Assembly: GCA_013426805.1 (NCBI GenBank)
Contig: JACDZG010000002.1
Span: 121,264-185,263 of the forward strand
Length of the DNA: 64,000 bases
Origin: Chromatiaceae bacterium
GTDB lineage: Bacteria > Pseudomonadota > Gammaproteobacteria > Chromatiales > Chromatiaceae
Direction of reading: 5' to 3'
In this document: piece after piece, positions 1 to 10,166 of the stretch
How positions within the stretch are numbered: position 1 is the stretch's first letter
Layout: each line of letters opens with the position of its first letter
The notes under the pieces: model-generated
Databases searched by the model: none
What the model saw: the letters and a program-made list of their open reading frames with translations, nothing else
What the model was told of the DNA's origin: nothing
Translations under genes and position numbers: made by a program

Positions 1-684
1 GCTCAGGGCCAGCACGTCGTCGCCGTCGCGGCGGACCAGCAGGCTTTCCGCACTGACACTGGGGGTCGGCCAACCGCTCAGCAGCGGATAAAGTGACTCG
101 CGGGCATCGATGCGCAACTCGATCGCGCCGAGCGGCCGGGCGTCCCGATCCGCATCCCCGAACACCTCCTCGAACACGGGGGCGATGACACTCAAATGAG
201 GGAATGGACAGGCTGGACTGGTGTGCAAGTCGGTCAGCACCGGCTGCCGAATCCGCAGCGCCAACGCCAGCGCGGCACCCTCCGCGCCCGGGTCGGAGCA
301 GTCGGCACCGGTCAGGTTCAACGCGACCCGTCCGTCCGGGTCCAACAGCACCACATCCTGATAGCCATAACGCCGCTGCAGCCCCCGCAAGTGGGTCAGC
401 AGCGATTCGGTCATGGCGTCATCCGACGCGACACGCCAGCGGGCGATGGCGGCGCTCAGCAGCTTGCTGTCCGTCAGTACCCCGGCGTCGGCGAGCCGCT
501 CCGCACGCCAGGCGACAATCCGCTGGACGGTCAAGGCACCGATGGTGGCGAGGTCGCGGTCGACCGCTTCCCGCAGATGCTGCATCTGCGATCGATGGAA
601 CAGGGTTGCGCCGACTCCTAACGCCAGGCCCAACACGACCGACCCGGCGAACCACAAGCGTCGTGCAGATCGGGCAGAGGGCAT
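1..684 (-). CDS. Membrane sensor protein, N-terminal part (runs off the window)
   Basis: An open frame on the minus strand runs from ATG at 684 past the window edge. The first residues (MPSARSARRLWFAGS, then a hydrophobic stretch) give a short basic N-terminus and one membrane segment at about residues 10-30. A predicted extracytoplasmic region follows, with QRIVAWRAERLADAGVL and a later VVLLDPDGRVALNL segment, resembling the periplasmic Cache-type domains of sensor kinases and diguanylate cyclases. The output domain lies outside the window, so kinase or GGDEF function is inference. GTG and TTG codons lie in frame just upstream, so the start is not certain. It is divergent from the DUF349 gene across about 170 bp. 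Confidence 0.6.
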   Translation of the reverse strand, partial: MPSARSARRLWFAGSVVLGLALGVGATLFHRSQMQHLREAVDRDLATIGALTVQRIVAWRAERLADAGVLTDSKLLSAAIARWRVASDDAMTESLLTHLRGLQRRYGYQDVVLLDPDGRVALNLTGADCSDPGAEGAALALALRIRQPVLTDLHTSPACPFPHLSVIAPVFEEVFGDADRDARPLGAIELRIDARESLYPLLSGWPTPSVSAESLLVRRDGDDVLALS

Positions 685-857
685 CTTTGAGGTCTTGCGG
701 ATCAACACGATTGGCGGAATGCTACCCGGCAACGACTGCACCTGCAAATGCTGCAAAATCCGGTCGATCCCGCCCATTTTCTCACGGGTAACCCGAACGC
801 CGTGTGGCTGCTCGGGTACAATGACCGGTCACGGGAAGCTACGCGGATTGATTGCTG

Positions 858-3749
858 ATGTTTTTCGATCGCTTTCTCAAAAAAAAGCACCGCCCGGCCG
901 CGGAGACCAAGGCCAGTCCGGACGAGCTTCTGGAGCTTGCGCGCGGCCAAGGCGACCGCGCCGTTCGCCTCGACGCGGTCCGGCGCCTGGCGAGCCTCCA
1001 GCATCTGCGCGACATTCTCGCCCAGGACGACGACCTCGGCGTGCGTGAACTCGCCGCGGTGCGTTACCGCAACCTGTTGAGCGGCGCCGATCAGGCCGAG
1101 TTGTCACTGGCCGACCGGCTCGCGGCTGTTGCCCTGGTTGCGGACCCGCGGCTCCTGGAACATTTGGCTCGCGACGGGCAAGAGCCCGAGGTGCGACGCG
1201 CCGCCATCGACCGGGTCGGTACGCCGGGGGTGCTCGCGGACTGCGCCCTGCGCGACAGCGCGGCCGGCAATCGCGGCGCGGCCGTCGCCCGGCTCGAGGA
1301 CCGGCAGACATTGGAACAGGTGGCGCGGGCCATCGGCAAGAAGGACAAGGCAGTGTACCGCACCGCCCGTGAGAAACTCCGCCGGATCACCGCACGCGAG
1401 GAGGAACCCAAGCGGATCAACGCCTTATGCACCGACCTGTGCGAGCGTGCCGAACGGCTGGGCCACTTGCAGCAGTGGACGGCGGACCGCGCCCTGCTGG
1501 AGCACCTGGATCGCCAGTGGGCCGAGCTCGCGCCCCAGGCGGACCCCGCCGACGGCGCCCGTTTTACCGCCGCCCGTGAGCGCTTCATCGCGGCTTTCGA
1601 CAACTACCGCGCCGCCAACGCCGCCCAGCTCGCGGCGCAGGAGGCGCGGGTCGCGCAGCGCGCCGCGCGCGAGGCACTGATTACCGAGGCAGCGCAGCTC
1701 GCTGCGCTCGCCGCCGATGACCAGATCGGCGCGGCGCGGGCACGGTTGACGGTCGCCTGGGCGAGTCTGGAGGCCCTGCCCGACGGCGAGCAAGCGGGAT
1801 TCGACCGGCGGTTCAACCAAGAACTGCAGGCCGCCGAAGCGATCGAGCAGTCCCAACTGCGACTGAACAAACAGCGCGCGCGGCTGCACGGCACCCTCGC
1901 TAAGGCCGAGCGGCTCATGCAGGATGCCAGACTGCTCGACCTGGTCCAAACCCGCACCCTGATCGAGCAAGGCCGCGCCCTGTGCGAGGGGCTGCCCGTG
2001 GACCTGGCCGCCGCCGAAACGTCCGCTTTCAATGACCTGGCGAGCCGCCTGGAGAACCGGCTCCAGACCCAGCAGCGCCACGCACGCCAACGGCTGGCTG
2101 AATTCCCCGCCCGCATCGACGCGCTCGAAGCCCTGATCGAGGCCGGGGAGCTCAAGAAGGCCGATCCCCTGCATCAGAGCCTGCAAGCCGCACTCGATCT
2201 CATCCATTCGAGCGGCCTGCCCAAGGAGGCGACCTCCGCATCAGCCGCGCGCCTGCGTGCGCTGAGCCCGCGGGTCCGCGATTTGCAACACTGGCGCCGC
2301 TGGGGCGCGGATCAGCACCGCGAAGCCCTGTGCGCGGCCATGACCGCCCTGCGTGACCAGGATCTGCCGCTGGACGCCGTGGCCGAACGGCTGCACGTCC
2401 TGCAAACGGACTGGAAAGAACTGGACCAGTCCGGCTCACCCGGAAACCAGACCTTATGGGAGCGCTTCCAGGAGGCCAGCACGGCAGTGCACGCGCGCGT
2501 GCGTCCCGTACTCGAGGCCCAGGCGGCGGAGCAGGCGGCCAATCGGGCCGCGCGCGAACAGGTCTGCCAACAACTCGATGACTTCCTCGCCCAGGTCGAC
2601 TGGGAGCGCGTGGACTGGAAGCGCGTCCTGCACGCGGAGCGCGAACTGCGTCAGGCCTGGTCGCTGATCGGCCCCTGCGAGCCGCGCGCGCGGCACCGGC
2701 TGGAACGCCGCTTCCATCGCGCCATCCGGATGCTGGATCAACGCATTGAGGAGGAACGGGAGCGCAACCAGACGCTCAAGCAGGGCTTGATCAAGCGCGT
2801 GCAGGATTTGGTGGAGATGGCCGACCTGGACACGGCCATCGAGGAGACCAAGACCATCCAGCGCCAGTGGCAGACCACGGTCCCGGCCCGCCAACGCGAT
2901 GAGAATCGCCTGTGGCAGGAGTTCCGCGCGGCCTGCGATGCGGTCTTCGAGCGCCGTTCAGCCCAGCACCAGGCGCAACGCAGCGAGCTGGCGGAGAACC
3001 TGGCCGCCCGCGAGGCGCTCTGTGCGGAGGCCCTTGCATTCGCGGCGGCCGAGGACGACCCGCGTCGGTTGGCGGCGGGGCTGCGCGACTTCGAACAACG
3101 CTGGCGCGACGGGGAATCCGCCCCACTGCCGCGCCAGGCCGCCGCGGCCGTCAATCGCCGCTGGCAGCAGGTGCGCGACCAGATCGCCCAACGCCGTGCC
3201 GAGATCGAGGCGGCGGCGCAACGCACGGCAATGGACCTGCTCGCCCAACGGGCCGCGCTGTGCGAGACACTGGAACAGGCCGTACTCGACCCGGCGGCCG
3301 CGGCCACGCCGGTCGCGGACCTTGAGCCGACCTGGTCCACCCTGCCGGAACTGCCCGACCGGCACCAGCAGGCGGCACTGGACGCCCGCCGGCACGCGGC
3401 CCTGGCGGCGGCGGCCGATCCGGCGCGGCTCGCCGAATTGCAAGCGCAAGCCGATCTCAACCGGGCTCGGCGGGAACGGCTGGGACTGGAACTCGAGGTC
3501 GCGGCCGGGGTGGACTCGCCCCCCGCCTTGGCCCAAGAACGGCTCAAGCTACAGGTCGGCCGGCTCGCCGAACGGATGAGCGAGGGCGAAGGCGACAGCC
3601 TGCGCGGCGCGGTCGACCTCCTGCGCGCCTGGTATCTGTGTGGCCCGGCGCCCCGCGATACGGATCTCGCGGCACGGGTCGAACGGGTCGCACAGGCACT
3701 CCAGGCCGGTCCGACGGCCGCGCGGGCAGCGGAGCCCGAGCCGGCATGA
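858..3749 (+). CDS. DUF349 domain-containing protein
   Basis: A 963-residue, Ala/Arg/Glu-rich, largely helical protein. The N-terminus (MFFDRFLKKKHRP) and a HEAT-like segment are followed by several DUF349 helical repeats of the form 'L..W...G......+LW.+F......' at roughly residues 200-265, 520-570, 600-645, 665-710 and 745-790. DUF349 proteins are cytoplasmic coiled proteins of unclear function common in gammaproteobacteria. The ATG at 858 is preferred; a TTG two codons upstream is possible. There is no signal peptide. The next gene begins about 35 bp downstream on the same strand. Confidence 0.85.
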   Translation: MFFDRFLKKKHRPAAETKASPDELLELARGQGDRAVRLDAVRRLASLQHLRDILAQDDDLGVRELAAVRYRNLLSGADQAELSLADRLAAVALVADPRLLEHLARDGQEPEVRRAAIDRVGTPGVLADCALRDSAAGNRGAAVARLEDRQTLEQVARAIGKKDKAVYRTAREKLRRITAREEEPKRINALCTDLCERAERLGHLQQWTADRALLEHLDRQWAELAPQADPADGARFTAARERFIAAFDNYRAANAAQLAAQEARVAQRAAREALITEAAQLAALAADDQIGAARARLTVAWASLEALPDGEQAGFDRRFNQELQAAEAIEQSQLRLNKQRARLHGTLAKAERLMQDARLLDLVQTRTLIEQGRALCEGLPVDLAAAETSAFNDLASRLENRLQTQQRHARQRLAEFPARIDALEALIEAGELKKADPLHQSLQAALDLIHSSGLPKEATSASAARLRALSPRVRDLQHWRRWGADQHREALCAAMTALRDQDLPLDAVAERLHVLQTDWKELDQSGSPGNQTLWERFQEASTAVHARVRPVLEAQAAEQAANRAAREQVCQQLDDFLAQVDWERVDWKRVLHAERELRQAWSLIGPCEPRARHRLERRFHRAIRMLDQRIEEERERNQTLKQGLIKRVQDLVEMADLDTAIEETKTIQRQWQTTVPARQRDENRLWQEFRAACDAVFERRSAQHQAQRSELAENLAAREALCAEALAFAAAEDDPRRLAAGLRDFEQRWRDGESAPLPRQAAAAVNRRWQQVRDQIAQRRAEIEAAAQRTAMDLLAQRAALCETLEQAVLDPAAAATPVADLEPTWSTLPELPDRHQQAALDARRHAALAAAADPARLAELQAQADLNRARRERLGLELEVAAGVDSPPALAQERLKLQVGRLAERMSEGEGDSLRGAVDLLRAWYLCGPAPRDTDLAARVERVAQALQAGPTAARAAEPEPA

Positions 3750-3786
3750 AGGACTTCGGGGGGCAAATCGCGGGGATCGGGCGGTG

Positions 3787-4449
3787 GTGACCGACAGCGC
3801 CTGGCACCCGTTGTTCCCCGCCCTGGCGGCTGGTGACCCGGCCACCCGCGCCCTGATCGACGGTGCTCAGCGGCTCGATATCCCGCCGGATCAACCGATG
3901 TTCCATGCCGGTGCCCCCTGTCATAACTATGTGCTGGTGCTCAGCGGGAGCGTGCGCGTCCAGGTCATCGGCGAGGGCGGCCGCGAAGCCGTGCTGTACC
4001 GCGTGCTGCCCGGTCACGCGTGCGTACTCACCACCTGCTGTATCCTCTCCGGCGAGAACTACCCGGCCGAGGGCTTCACCGAGACCGCGGTCCGCGTCCT
4101 GACGCTGACCAAGCCAGTCTTCGACCGTGCCTTGGAAGAGGCACCGGCCTTCCGACGCTTCGTCTTCGCCAACCTGGGCAGCCGCATCGCCGAGGTGATC
4201 ACCCGCATGGAGGAGCTCGCCTTCCGGCCGATCGAGCGGCGGCTGGCCGACTTCCTGCTCGCGCGCGCCGGTCCGGCGCCGATCGCGGCCACCCACCAGG
4301 AAATCGCCGTCGAACTGGGTACGGCACGCGAGGTCGTCTCACGGCACTTGAAGCGGCTGGAGTCAGCCGGCCTGGTGCGGCTGGGGCGCTCGACCCTGGA
4401 AGTATTGGATCGCCCGGGTCTGCAGCGGCTCAGCCGCGGGTCTCAGTGA
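3787..4449 (+). CDS. Crp/Fnr-family transcriptional regulator
   Basis: About 220 residues with an N-terminal cyclic-nucleotide-binding-like beta-roll (residues about 25-125) and a C-terminal winged HTH containing 'ATHQEIAVELGTAREVVSRH' followed by LKRLESAGLVRL, a textbook Crp-type recognition helix. The N-terminal FNR Cys cluster is absent, but Cys residues occur in GAPCHNY and TTCCIL, so a redox role is possible though unproven. Start codons are GTG (3784 or 3787); I chose 3787 because translation from there gives the family-like start MTDSAWHPLF. It lies directly upstream of a DUF2892 gene, a pairing seen for Fnr-like regulators of sulfur or redox genes. Confidence 0.88.
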   Translation: MTDSAWHPLFPALAAGDPATRALIDGAQRLDIPPDQPMFHAGAPCHNYVLVLSGSVRVQVIGEGGREAVLYRVLPGHACVLTTCCILSGENYPAEGFTETAVRVLTLTKPVFDRALEEAPAFRRFVFANLGSRIAEVITRMEELAFRPIERRLADFLLARAGPAPIAATHQEIAVELGTAREVVSRHLKRLESAGLVRLGRSTLEVLDRPGLQRLSRGSQ

Positions 4450-4543
4450 TCTTGTCACTGAAACCATCGGCACCGTCCTGTAGTCTGATCCTTATGCCCA
4501 GGGAACGGGGCAATCATTCACCAACTTTGCAGAGATCGACACC

Positions 4544-4732
4544 ATGAGCATCACCAAGAACATCGGCACCACTGACCGTGCCATTCGCGCCGTTGCCGGC
4601 ATCGCCCTGATCGGCCTGACCTTCACCGGCACCATCGGTGTTTGGGGCTGGATCGGCATCGTGCCCTTGGCCACCGCCGCCATGAGCTGGTGCCCGGCCT
4701 ACACCCTGTTCGGCATGAAGACCTGCGGCTGA
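4544..4732 (+). CDS. DUF2892 (YgaP-type) small membrane protein
   Basis: A 62-residue protein with the DUF2892 pattern: N-terminal NIGTTDRAIRAVAGIALI, a first membrane helix, a second helix around GWIGIVPLATAAMS, and the CPAYTLFG motif with a conserved Cys near the C-terminus. In larger relatives this domain is fused to rhodanese. It lies 94 bp after the Crp/Fnr gene and is closed by a strong terminator, so it is probably the regulator's target or partner. Confidence 0.9.
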   Translation: MSITKNIGTTDRAIRAVAGIALIGLTFTGTIGVWGWIGIVPLATAAMSWCPAYTLFGMKTCG

Positions 4733-4791
4733 AGCCCAGCCGCTTCGCGTCCGTTCACCGGACGCGGGCGTCGCGGGTTCAGCGAGCGATA

Positions 4792-4819
4792 AGGGGTCCC
4801 TCAGGGGACCCTTTTTTTT
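4792..4819 (+). terminator. Intrinsic terminator after the DUF2892 gene
   Basis: A perfect 7-bp stem GGGTCCC (4794-4800) and GGGACCC (4805-4811) with a 4-base loop is followed immediately by eight T residues (4812-4819). It ends the Crp/DUF2892 unit on the plus strand. Confidence 0.93.
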
Positions 4820-4849
4820 CGAAGCCTCTTATCGTCAGAGGCCCTGATC

Positions 4850-5110
4850 ATCGTTCCGACCACAAGAAAGCCGGAGGCCGAGGCTTTACCCGGTCGCCAT
4901 CGCGTCTGCGCGGCCGTGGTCCGGCTAACGGCCATGGAAGGAAGATCAGCCACCCCGGAAGATGAATGTCACCCGTGGGAGCGGCGTCCCGCCGCGATGC
5001 GGTGCCGCGGTAACCTCGAACGGTAGGGCTAGGCCCCGTCGCGGCGGGACGCCGCTCCCACGGGGTCGTTGCGCGACGTTCAGGGTAAAGCCTCAACCTC
5101 CAGTGCGCCG
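4850..5110 (-). repeat. MITE-like composite repeat, copy A
   Basis: About 260 bp with two perfect 26-base inverted arms at 4972-4997 and 5039-5064 (core GTGGGAGCGGCGTCCCGCC); each arm is itself partly palindromic. Outside the arms lie conserved flanks (CCATGG near the Fnr side; TCGTTGCGCGAC and GTAAAGCCTC on the mrp side). The same ordered set of blocks recurs in opposite orientation at 11380-11605. No coding capacity is seen. The remaining gap up to mrpA (5111-5377) holds no gene and should contain the mrp promoter. Confidence 0.85.
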
Positions 5111-5377
5111 GTTACCGGCATTGGCTGGAAAGAGGATCGCGGCCCTCGCGGGTATCTATAGATTTCGATTACGACAACGACCATCGAAATAACGACCGAG
5201 ACGCCACAGCGGCGGCGCGGGATTCGGTGGACTGCGCTGGCGCTTGTCCAGTCGGCAGGATGACCAACGCCACGCTTCCCTGTCGACCCGGCGCGCCAGT
5301 CAGGTAGAATCCGACCGGTCGGCAGCGATCCGCGCCTGTTGCGGATCGGCCACGCGGCCCCGGAGTCCATCGGCCCC

Positions 5378-8197
5378 ATGCAACTCGTCTTCTGTGTCAT
5401 CACCCCGTTTCTGGGCGCCGCGCTGGCGGCCTGGGCCGCGCGCCTTGGGCCCAATGTCGCCGCCTGGATCGCGGGCGCCGCGACCCTGGCGGCCGGCGGG
5501 TGGCTGGCCCAGGGCGCCATGGACACCTTTGCCGGCGCGACGCTGGTCGAGCGGATCGCCTGGATGCCGACGGCGGGGCTCGATCTGGTCTTTCGCCTGG
5601 ATGGACTCGGGCTGCTGTTCGCCCTGATGATCCTGGGCATCGGGTTCCTGATCGTGCTCTACGCCCGTTACTATTTTTCGCCGCAGGACCCGCTGGGACG
5701 CTTCTATTGCTTCATGCTGCTGTTCATGGGCTCCATGCTGGGGCTGGTGCTGTCTGAAAACCTGATCCAACTGCTGATCTTCTGGGAACTGACGAGTCTG
5801 TCGTCCTTCCTGCTGATCAGTTACTGGCATCAGCGCGCGGAGGCCCGCAACGGGGCGCGCATGGCGCTGGCGGTGACCGGGATGGGCGGGCTGGCGCTGC
5901 TCGGCGGTGTGCTGCTGCTGGGTGAGATCGTCGGCAGCTATGAGCTGAGCGCGGTCCTGGCCGCCGGCGACCGGATTCGCGCCCATCCGCTCTATCTGCC
6001 GATGCTGGTGCTGGTTCTGATCGGCGCCTTCACCAAGTCGGCGCAGTTCCCCTTCCACTTCTGGCTGCCCAATGCCATGGCGGCACCAACGCCGGTGTCG
6101 GCTTATCTGCACTCGGCGACCATGGTCAAGGCCGGGGTCTTTCTGCTGGCGCGGCTCTTCCCGGTGCTGTCCGGCACCGCGGAATGGTTCTGGCTGGTCG
6201 GGTTGACCGGGTTGGTCACGCTGGTCATGGGCGCGGTGATCGCACTCTTCAAACATGATCTCAAGGGCCTGCTGGCCTACTCCACCATCAGCCACCTGGG
6301 ACTGATCACCATGCTGTTCGGCATCGGTACGCCGCTCGCCGCGCTCGCCGGGGTCTTCCATATCATCAATCACGCGACCTTCAAGGCGTCGCTGTTCATG
6401 GCCGCCGGCATCATCGACCATGAGACCGGCACCCGCGACATGCGCCGCATCAACGGCCTCTGGGGCTACATGCCCTACACGGCGACGCTTGCCATGGTGG
6501 CGGCGGCGGCCATGGCCGGGGTGCCGCTGTTCAACGGGTTCCTGTCCAAGGAACTGTTCTTCGCCGAGGCCGTGGGGGTCGCGGGCCTGTATCGCTTCGG
6601 CTGGCTGGTGCCGGCCGCGGTGACTTTCGCCGGCATCTTTGCAGTGGCCTATTCATTGCGCTTCGTCCATGACGTCTTCTTCAACGGCAAACCCGTGGAC
6701 CTGCCGCGCACGCCTCACGAGCCGCCGCGCTGGATGAAGGTCCCGGTGGAGGTGCTGGTGGCCATCTGCATCCTGGTCGGGATACTGCCGGCGCTGACGG
6801 TGGAACCCCTGCTGGCGGTGGCGGCTGCCGGGGTTCTGCAAGGTCCCTTGCCGGATCACGATCTCGCCATCTGGCACGGGTTCAGTCCAGCGCTGTGGAT
6901 GAGCGTCATCGCCCTGGCCGGCGGCGGACTGGTCTATCTCGGCCGCCGCCCTCTGTTTGCCCTGGCCGACCGGGTGGAGGGCCGGTTCGAGGCCCGCCGG
7001 GGTTATGACTGGTTGGTGACGGGGGTCTTCACCCTGACCGCCTGGGTGAGCGCCCGACTGGATACCGGCGCCTTGCAGCGGATGCTGCTGTGGTTCGTGC
7101 TGAGCGCGCTGCTGCTCGGTCTGACCGGCTGGTGGGGACAGGCGGTGCCGCTGACTGGCCCCCGCCCGCTGCTGCCGGTGGGCCTGGCCGGCAGTCTGGC
7201 CGCCCTGGGGCTGATGATCACCGCGGTACTGGTGGTGGTCCTGCACCGTCAGCGGCTCACGGCGCTGATCCTGCTGGGGGCCGTGGGGCTCGGCTGCTCA
7301 CTGATCTTCGTGGTTTTCTCCGCCCCGGATCTGGCGCTCACCCAGTTGTCGGTGGAAGTGGTGACCGTGATCCTGCTGCTGCTCGCACTCTATTTTCTGC
7401 CGCAGACGACGCCCGCGGAATCCAGCCGCATACGCCATGGCCGCGACCTGCTGCCGGCGGTCGCCGCCGGCGGCGGCGCTGCCGCTTTGGCCTGGGCGGT
7501 GCTGACCCGGCCCCAGGCCTCCATCGCCGACTGGTTCCTGGCCAACAGTCTGCCGGGCGGCGGCGGCACCAACGTGGTCAACGTGATCCTGGTGGATTTC
7601 CGCGGCTACGACACCCTGGGCGAGATCACGGTGCTGGCGCTCGCCGCGCTGGGGATCTACGCCATGCTGGAGGGGCTGCAACTCACCGGGCCGGCGCGTG
7701 ACGATCAGGGCCGCCGGTGGGACCCGGACCTGCACCCGGCGATCATGGCCTCGCTGGTGCGCCTGCTGCTGCCGCTGGCGCTGCTGGTCTCGGTCTACAT
7801 CCTGCTGCGCGGCCACAATCAGCCGGGAGGCGGATTCATCGCCGGGCTGATCACCGCGGTCGCGCTGATCATGCAATACCTGGCCAACGGGGTGGCCTGG
7901 ACCCATGCGCGCCTGCCCGGCGACCTGCACCCGCTGATTGGCGTCGGTCTGCTCATCGCGACCCTGACCGGGCTCGGCAGCCTGGTGCTCGGCTATCCCT
8001 TCCTGACCTCGGCCTTCACGCACATCCATTGGCCGCTGGGTGATTTCGAACTCGCCTCGGCCATGGCCTTCGATCTGGGGGTCTATCTGGTGGTGGTGGG
8101 TGCGACCCTGCTGATCCTGATCCACCTGGGGCTGGTGCATGACGCGAGCCATCCGTCGGCGGATCAAGCACCGGACGCCCGCGGGGCCGACAGATGA
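5378..8197 (+). CDS. mrpA: Mrp antiporter subunit A with fused B domain (MrpAB/PhaAB type)
   Basis: A 939-residue polytopic inner-membrane protein homologous to NuoL. It keeps the conserved TM5 Glu in [13 protein letters not shown] (E137), the Lys in [14 protein letters not shown] (K220) and the TM8 Lys in [11 protein letters not shown] (K251), all needed for proton/cation transport. The last ~300 residues contain a DUF4040-like segment ([15 protein letters not shown]) and an MrpB-like domain ([15 protein letters not shown]), so A and B are one polypeptide, as in group-2 (Pha-type) complexes. ATG 5378 starts directly with the first membrane helix; the longer frame upstream is rejected. It is the first gene of a six-gene operon for Na+(K+)/H+ antiport and pH homeostasis. 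Confidence 0.95.
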   Translation: MQLVFCVITPFLGAALAAWAARLGPNVAAWIAGAATLAAGGWLAQGAMDTFAGATLVERIAWMPTAGLDLVFRLDGLGLLFALMILGIGFLIVLYARYYFSPQDPLGRFYCFMLLFMGSMLGLVLSENLIQLLIFWELTSLSSFLLISYWHQRAEARNGARMALAVTGMGGLALLGGVLLLGEIVGSYELSAVLAAGDRIRAHPLYLPMLVLVLIGAFTKSAQFPFHFWLPNAMAAPTPVSAYLHSATMVKAGVFLLARLFPVLSGTAEWFWLVGLTGLVTLVMGAVIALFKHDLKGLLAYSTISHLGLITMLFGIGTPLAALAGVFHIINHATFKASLFMAAGIIDHETGTRDMRRINGLWGYMPYTATLAMVAAAAMAGVPLFNGFLSKELFFAEAVGVAGLYRFGWLVPAAVTFAGIFAVAYSLRFVHDVFFNGKPVDLPRTPHEPPRWMKVPVEVLVAICILVGILPALTVEPLLAVAAAGVLQGPLPDHDLAIWHGFSPALWMSVIALAGGGLVYLGRRPLFALADRVEGRFEARRGYDWLVTGVFTLTAWVSARLDTGALQRMLLWFVLSALLLGLTGWWGQAVPLTGPRPLLPVGLAGSLAALGLMITAVLVVVLHRQRLTALILLGAVGLGCSLIFVVFSAPDLALTQLSVEVVTVILLLLALYFLPQTTPAESSRIRHGRDLLPAVAAGGGAAALAWAVLTRPQASIADWFLANSLPGGGGTNVVNVILVDFRGYDTLGEITVLALAALGIYAMLEGLQLTGPARDDQGRRWDPDLHPAIMASLVRLLLPLALLVSVYILLRGHNQPGGGFIAGLITAVALIMQYLANGVAWTHARLPGDLHPLIGVGLLIATLTGLGSLVLGYPFLTSAFTHIHWPLGDFELASAMAFDLGVYLVVVGATLLILIHLGLVHDASHPSADQAPDARGADR

Positions 8198-8226
8198 ACA
8201 CCTTATTGAAGATCGCGCGGGACTCA

Positions 8227-8249
8227 TCGCGGCGGGACGCCGCTCCCAC
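8227..8249 (+). repeat. Single arm of the MITE-like palindromic repeat
   Basis: These 23 bases are identical to the right arm of the composite repeats at 5039-5061 and 11484-11506 (TCGCGGCGGGACGCCGCTCC...). It sits in the short spacer between mrpA and mrpC, 15 bp before the mrpC start, and can form a hairpin in the transcript there. Confidence 0.85.
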
Positions 8250-8264
8250 GAGGGCGAGCGACTG

Positions 8265-8594
8265 ATGGAAGCGTTGCTGGCCCTGATCATCGGCACCCTG
8301 ACCGCGTGCGGCGTCTATCTCATCCTGCGCGCCCGCACCTTTCCGGTCGTGCTGGGACTGACGTTCCTGTCCTACGCGGTGAACCTGTTCCTGTTCGCGA
8401 TGGGCCGGCTGGTCGTCGGCCGGCCGCCGCTCATCGACCCGAGCGCCGCGGCCTACACCGATCCCCTACCCCAGGCCCTGGTGCTGACCGCCATCGTCAT
8501 CGGCTTTGCCATGACCGCCTTCGTCATCATGCTGGCGCTCAAGGCGCGGGCCGAACTGGGGAATGACCATGTGGATGGAATGCATGAGCCGTGA
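8265..8594 (+). CDS. mrpC: Mrp antiporter subunit C
   Basis: A 109-residue NuoK homologue with three membrane helices: MEALLALIIGTLTACGVYLI, LGLTFLSYAVNLFLFAMG, and PLPQALVLTAIVIGFAMTAF. The central NLFLFAMG and the LVLTAIVIGFA motif are diagnostic for MrpC/MnhC. I placed the start at ATG 8265, just after the repeat arm; the frame is open farther upstream, but that segment reads through the repeat and is not conserved. It is part of the mrp operon. Confidence 0.93.
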   Translation: MEALLALIIGTLTACGVYLILRARTFPVVLGLTFLSYAVNLFLFAMGRLVVGRPPLIDPSAAAYTDPLPQALVLTAIVIGFAMTAFVIMLALKARAELGNDHVDGMHEP

Positions 8595-8645
8595 GCCCCG
8601 CACGACCGGCTTGCCGCACCGGCCGTGCGCCAGCAGGTGGCCGCG

Positions 8646-10166
8646 GTGACGACGAGCCAACTGGTCATCGCCCCGGTCCTGCTGCCGCTGCTGGCGGGGA
8701 TCGCGCTGCTGCTGGGCCGGTCGCTGGACCTGCGCTGGCGGCGCGCCTTCGCCCTGACCTGCGCGCTCGGCCAAATCGTCCTGGCCCTCGTGCTGACCCG
8801 CGCCGTCGCCGACGGGTCCGTGCTGGTCTACGCTTTGGGCAATTGGCCGGCGCCCTTCGGCATCGTCCTGGTCGCCGACCGGCTGGCCGCCTGGTTGCTG
8901 GTGACCACCAGTCTGCTGGCCTGGTTCGCCCTGGCCTATGGGTGCTTGGGAAGCGACCGCGACGGCCGTCATTTCCACGTGCTCTTCCAACTGCAGATCT
9001 TCGGGCTGTCAGGGGCCTTTCTCACCGGCGACCTGTTCAATCTGTTCGTTTTTTTCGAGGTCCTGCTGCTCGCCTCCTATGGGCTCCTGCTGCACGGCGG
9101 CGGTCGGCGGCGCACGCGTGCCGCCTTGCACTATGTGGTCATCAATCTGGTCGGCTCGACCCTGTTTCTGTTCGCCGCCGGCACCTTCTACGGCGTGCTG
9201 GGTACACTCAACCTGGCCGATCTGGCCGTGAAGGCGGCGGCGGTGTCGCCGCAAGACCTGCCGCTGGTGCGCACGGCCGGACTCCTGCTGTTCGCCGTCT
9301 TCGCCCTCAAGGCGGCCCTGGTGCCGCTTTATCTCTGGCTGCCCGCCGCCTATGCCAATACCAGCGCACCGGCGGCAGCCCTGTTCGCGATCATGACCAA
9401 GGTCGGCGCCTACAGCATCCTGCGCGTCTCTACGCTCATCTTCGGCGCCGACGCCGGTCCGGTGGCCAATCTGATCGCCGACTGGCTGCTGCCGGTGGCC
9501 CTGCTGACCCTGGCGGTGGGCCTGGTCGGGGCGGCCGGCAGCGAGCGGCTGCGCCTGCAGATCGCCTATCTGGTGGTCGCCTCGATCGGCACCCTGCTGA
9601 CCGCCGTCGGGCTGGGTACGGTGTCCGGCATCGGCGCCGGACTCTATTACCTGCCGCACAGCACCTTCGCGGCGGCGGCATTGTTCCTGCTGGCCGATCT
9701 AATCGCCGGACAGCGCGGTGAACACGCCGACCGCCTGGAACGCGGTCCGGTCATGGGGCGCCATTGGGTCCTGGGCGTACTGTTCTTTTTGGGCGCGATC
9801 CTCATCGTCGGGCTGCCGCCGCTGTCCGGCTTCATCGGCAAGTTTCTGATCCTGCGCGCCGCGCTGGACCACCCGGCTGCGGTCTGGGTGCTGGGGATCC
9901 TGCTCGGCGGCGGACTGCTGGCGCTGCTGACCCTGGCACGCTCCGGCAGCCTGCTGTTCTATCACACCGCTGAGGCGGACGCCGGAACCGCGGTCCCGCC
10001 GCCGACCTGGCGGGCCTTGGCGCCGGTCGCCGGACTGCTCACCCTAGGCGCGGCCATGACCCTCTGGGCCGGACCGCTGAGCGACTACACCGCGGCCATG
10101 GCGGACCAGTTACTGCAACCGGACGGCTATGTGCGGGCCGTGCTGGGCGAGGGATCACCAGGATGA
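8646..10166 (+). CDS. mrpD: Mrp antiporter subunit D
   Basis: About 506 residues, polytopic, homologous to NuoM/NuoN. It carries the family's FFEVLLLASYGLLLHGG with the conserved Glu, FALKAALVPLYLWLPAAYANTSAP with the conserved Lys, and AAALFAIMTKVGAYSILR. The GTG at 8646 follows an AGGTGG ribosome-binding site; a GTG at 8625 is an alternative. Its stop overlaps the mrpE start in an ATGA, indicating translational coupling. Confidence 0.93.
   Translation: MTTSQLVIAPVLLPLLAGIALLLGRSLDLRWRRAFALTCALGQIVLALVLTRAVADGSVLVYALGNWPAPFGIVLVADRLAAWLLVTTSLLAWFALAYGCLGSDRDGRHFHVLFQLQIFGLSGAFLTGDLFNLFVFFEVLLLASYGLLLHGGGRRRTRAALHYVVINLVGSTLFLFAAGTFYGVLGTLNLADLAVKAAAVSPQDLPLVRTAGLLLFAVFALKAALVPLYLWLPAAYANTSAPAAALFAIMTKVGAYSILRVSTLIFGADAGPVANLIADWLLPVALLTLAVGLVGAAGSERLRLQIAYLVVASIGTLLTAVGLGTVSGIGAGLYYLPHSTFAAAALFLLADLIAGQRGEHADRLERGPVMGRHWVLGVLFFLGAILIVGLPPLSGFIGKFLILRAALDHPAAVWVLGILLGGGLLALLTLARSGSLLFYHTAEADAGTAVPPPTWRALAPVAGLLTLGAAMTLWAGPLSDYTAAMADQLLQPDGYVRAVLGEGSPG

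Noticed and set aside
4450..4543. FNR-type binding site between the Crp/Fnr gene and the DUF2892 gene
   Set aside because: TGATCTTGTCACTGA near 4447 only loosely matches the TTGAT-N4-ATCAA consensus.
4972..5064. CRISPR-like reading of the repeated GTGGGAGCGGCG arms
   Set aside because: Only two inverted arms with a single short spacer and no cas genes; it is a palindromic element, not an array.
5080..9659. Long minus-strand Gln/His/Arg-rich frames opposite the mrp genes
   Set aside because: Typical antisense shadows of GC-rich membrane protein genes, without conserved motifs.
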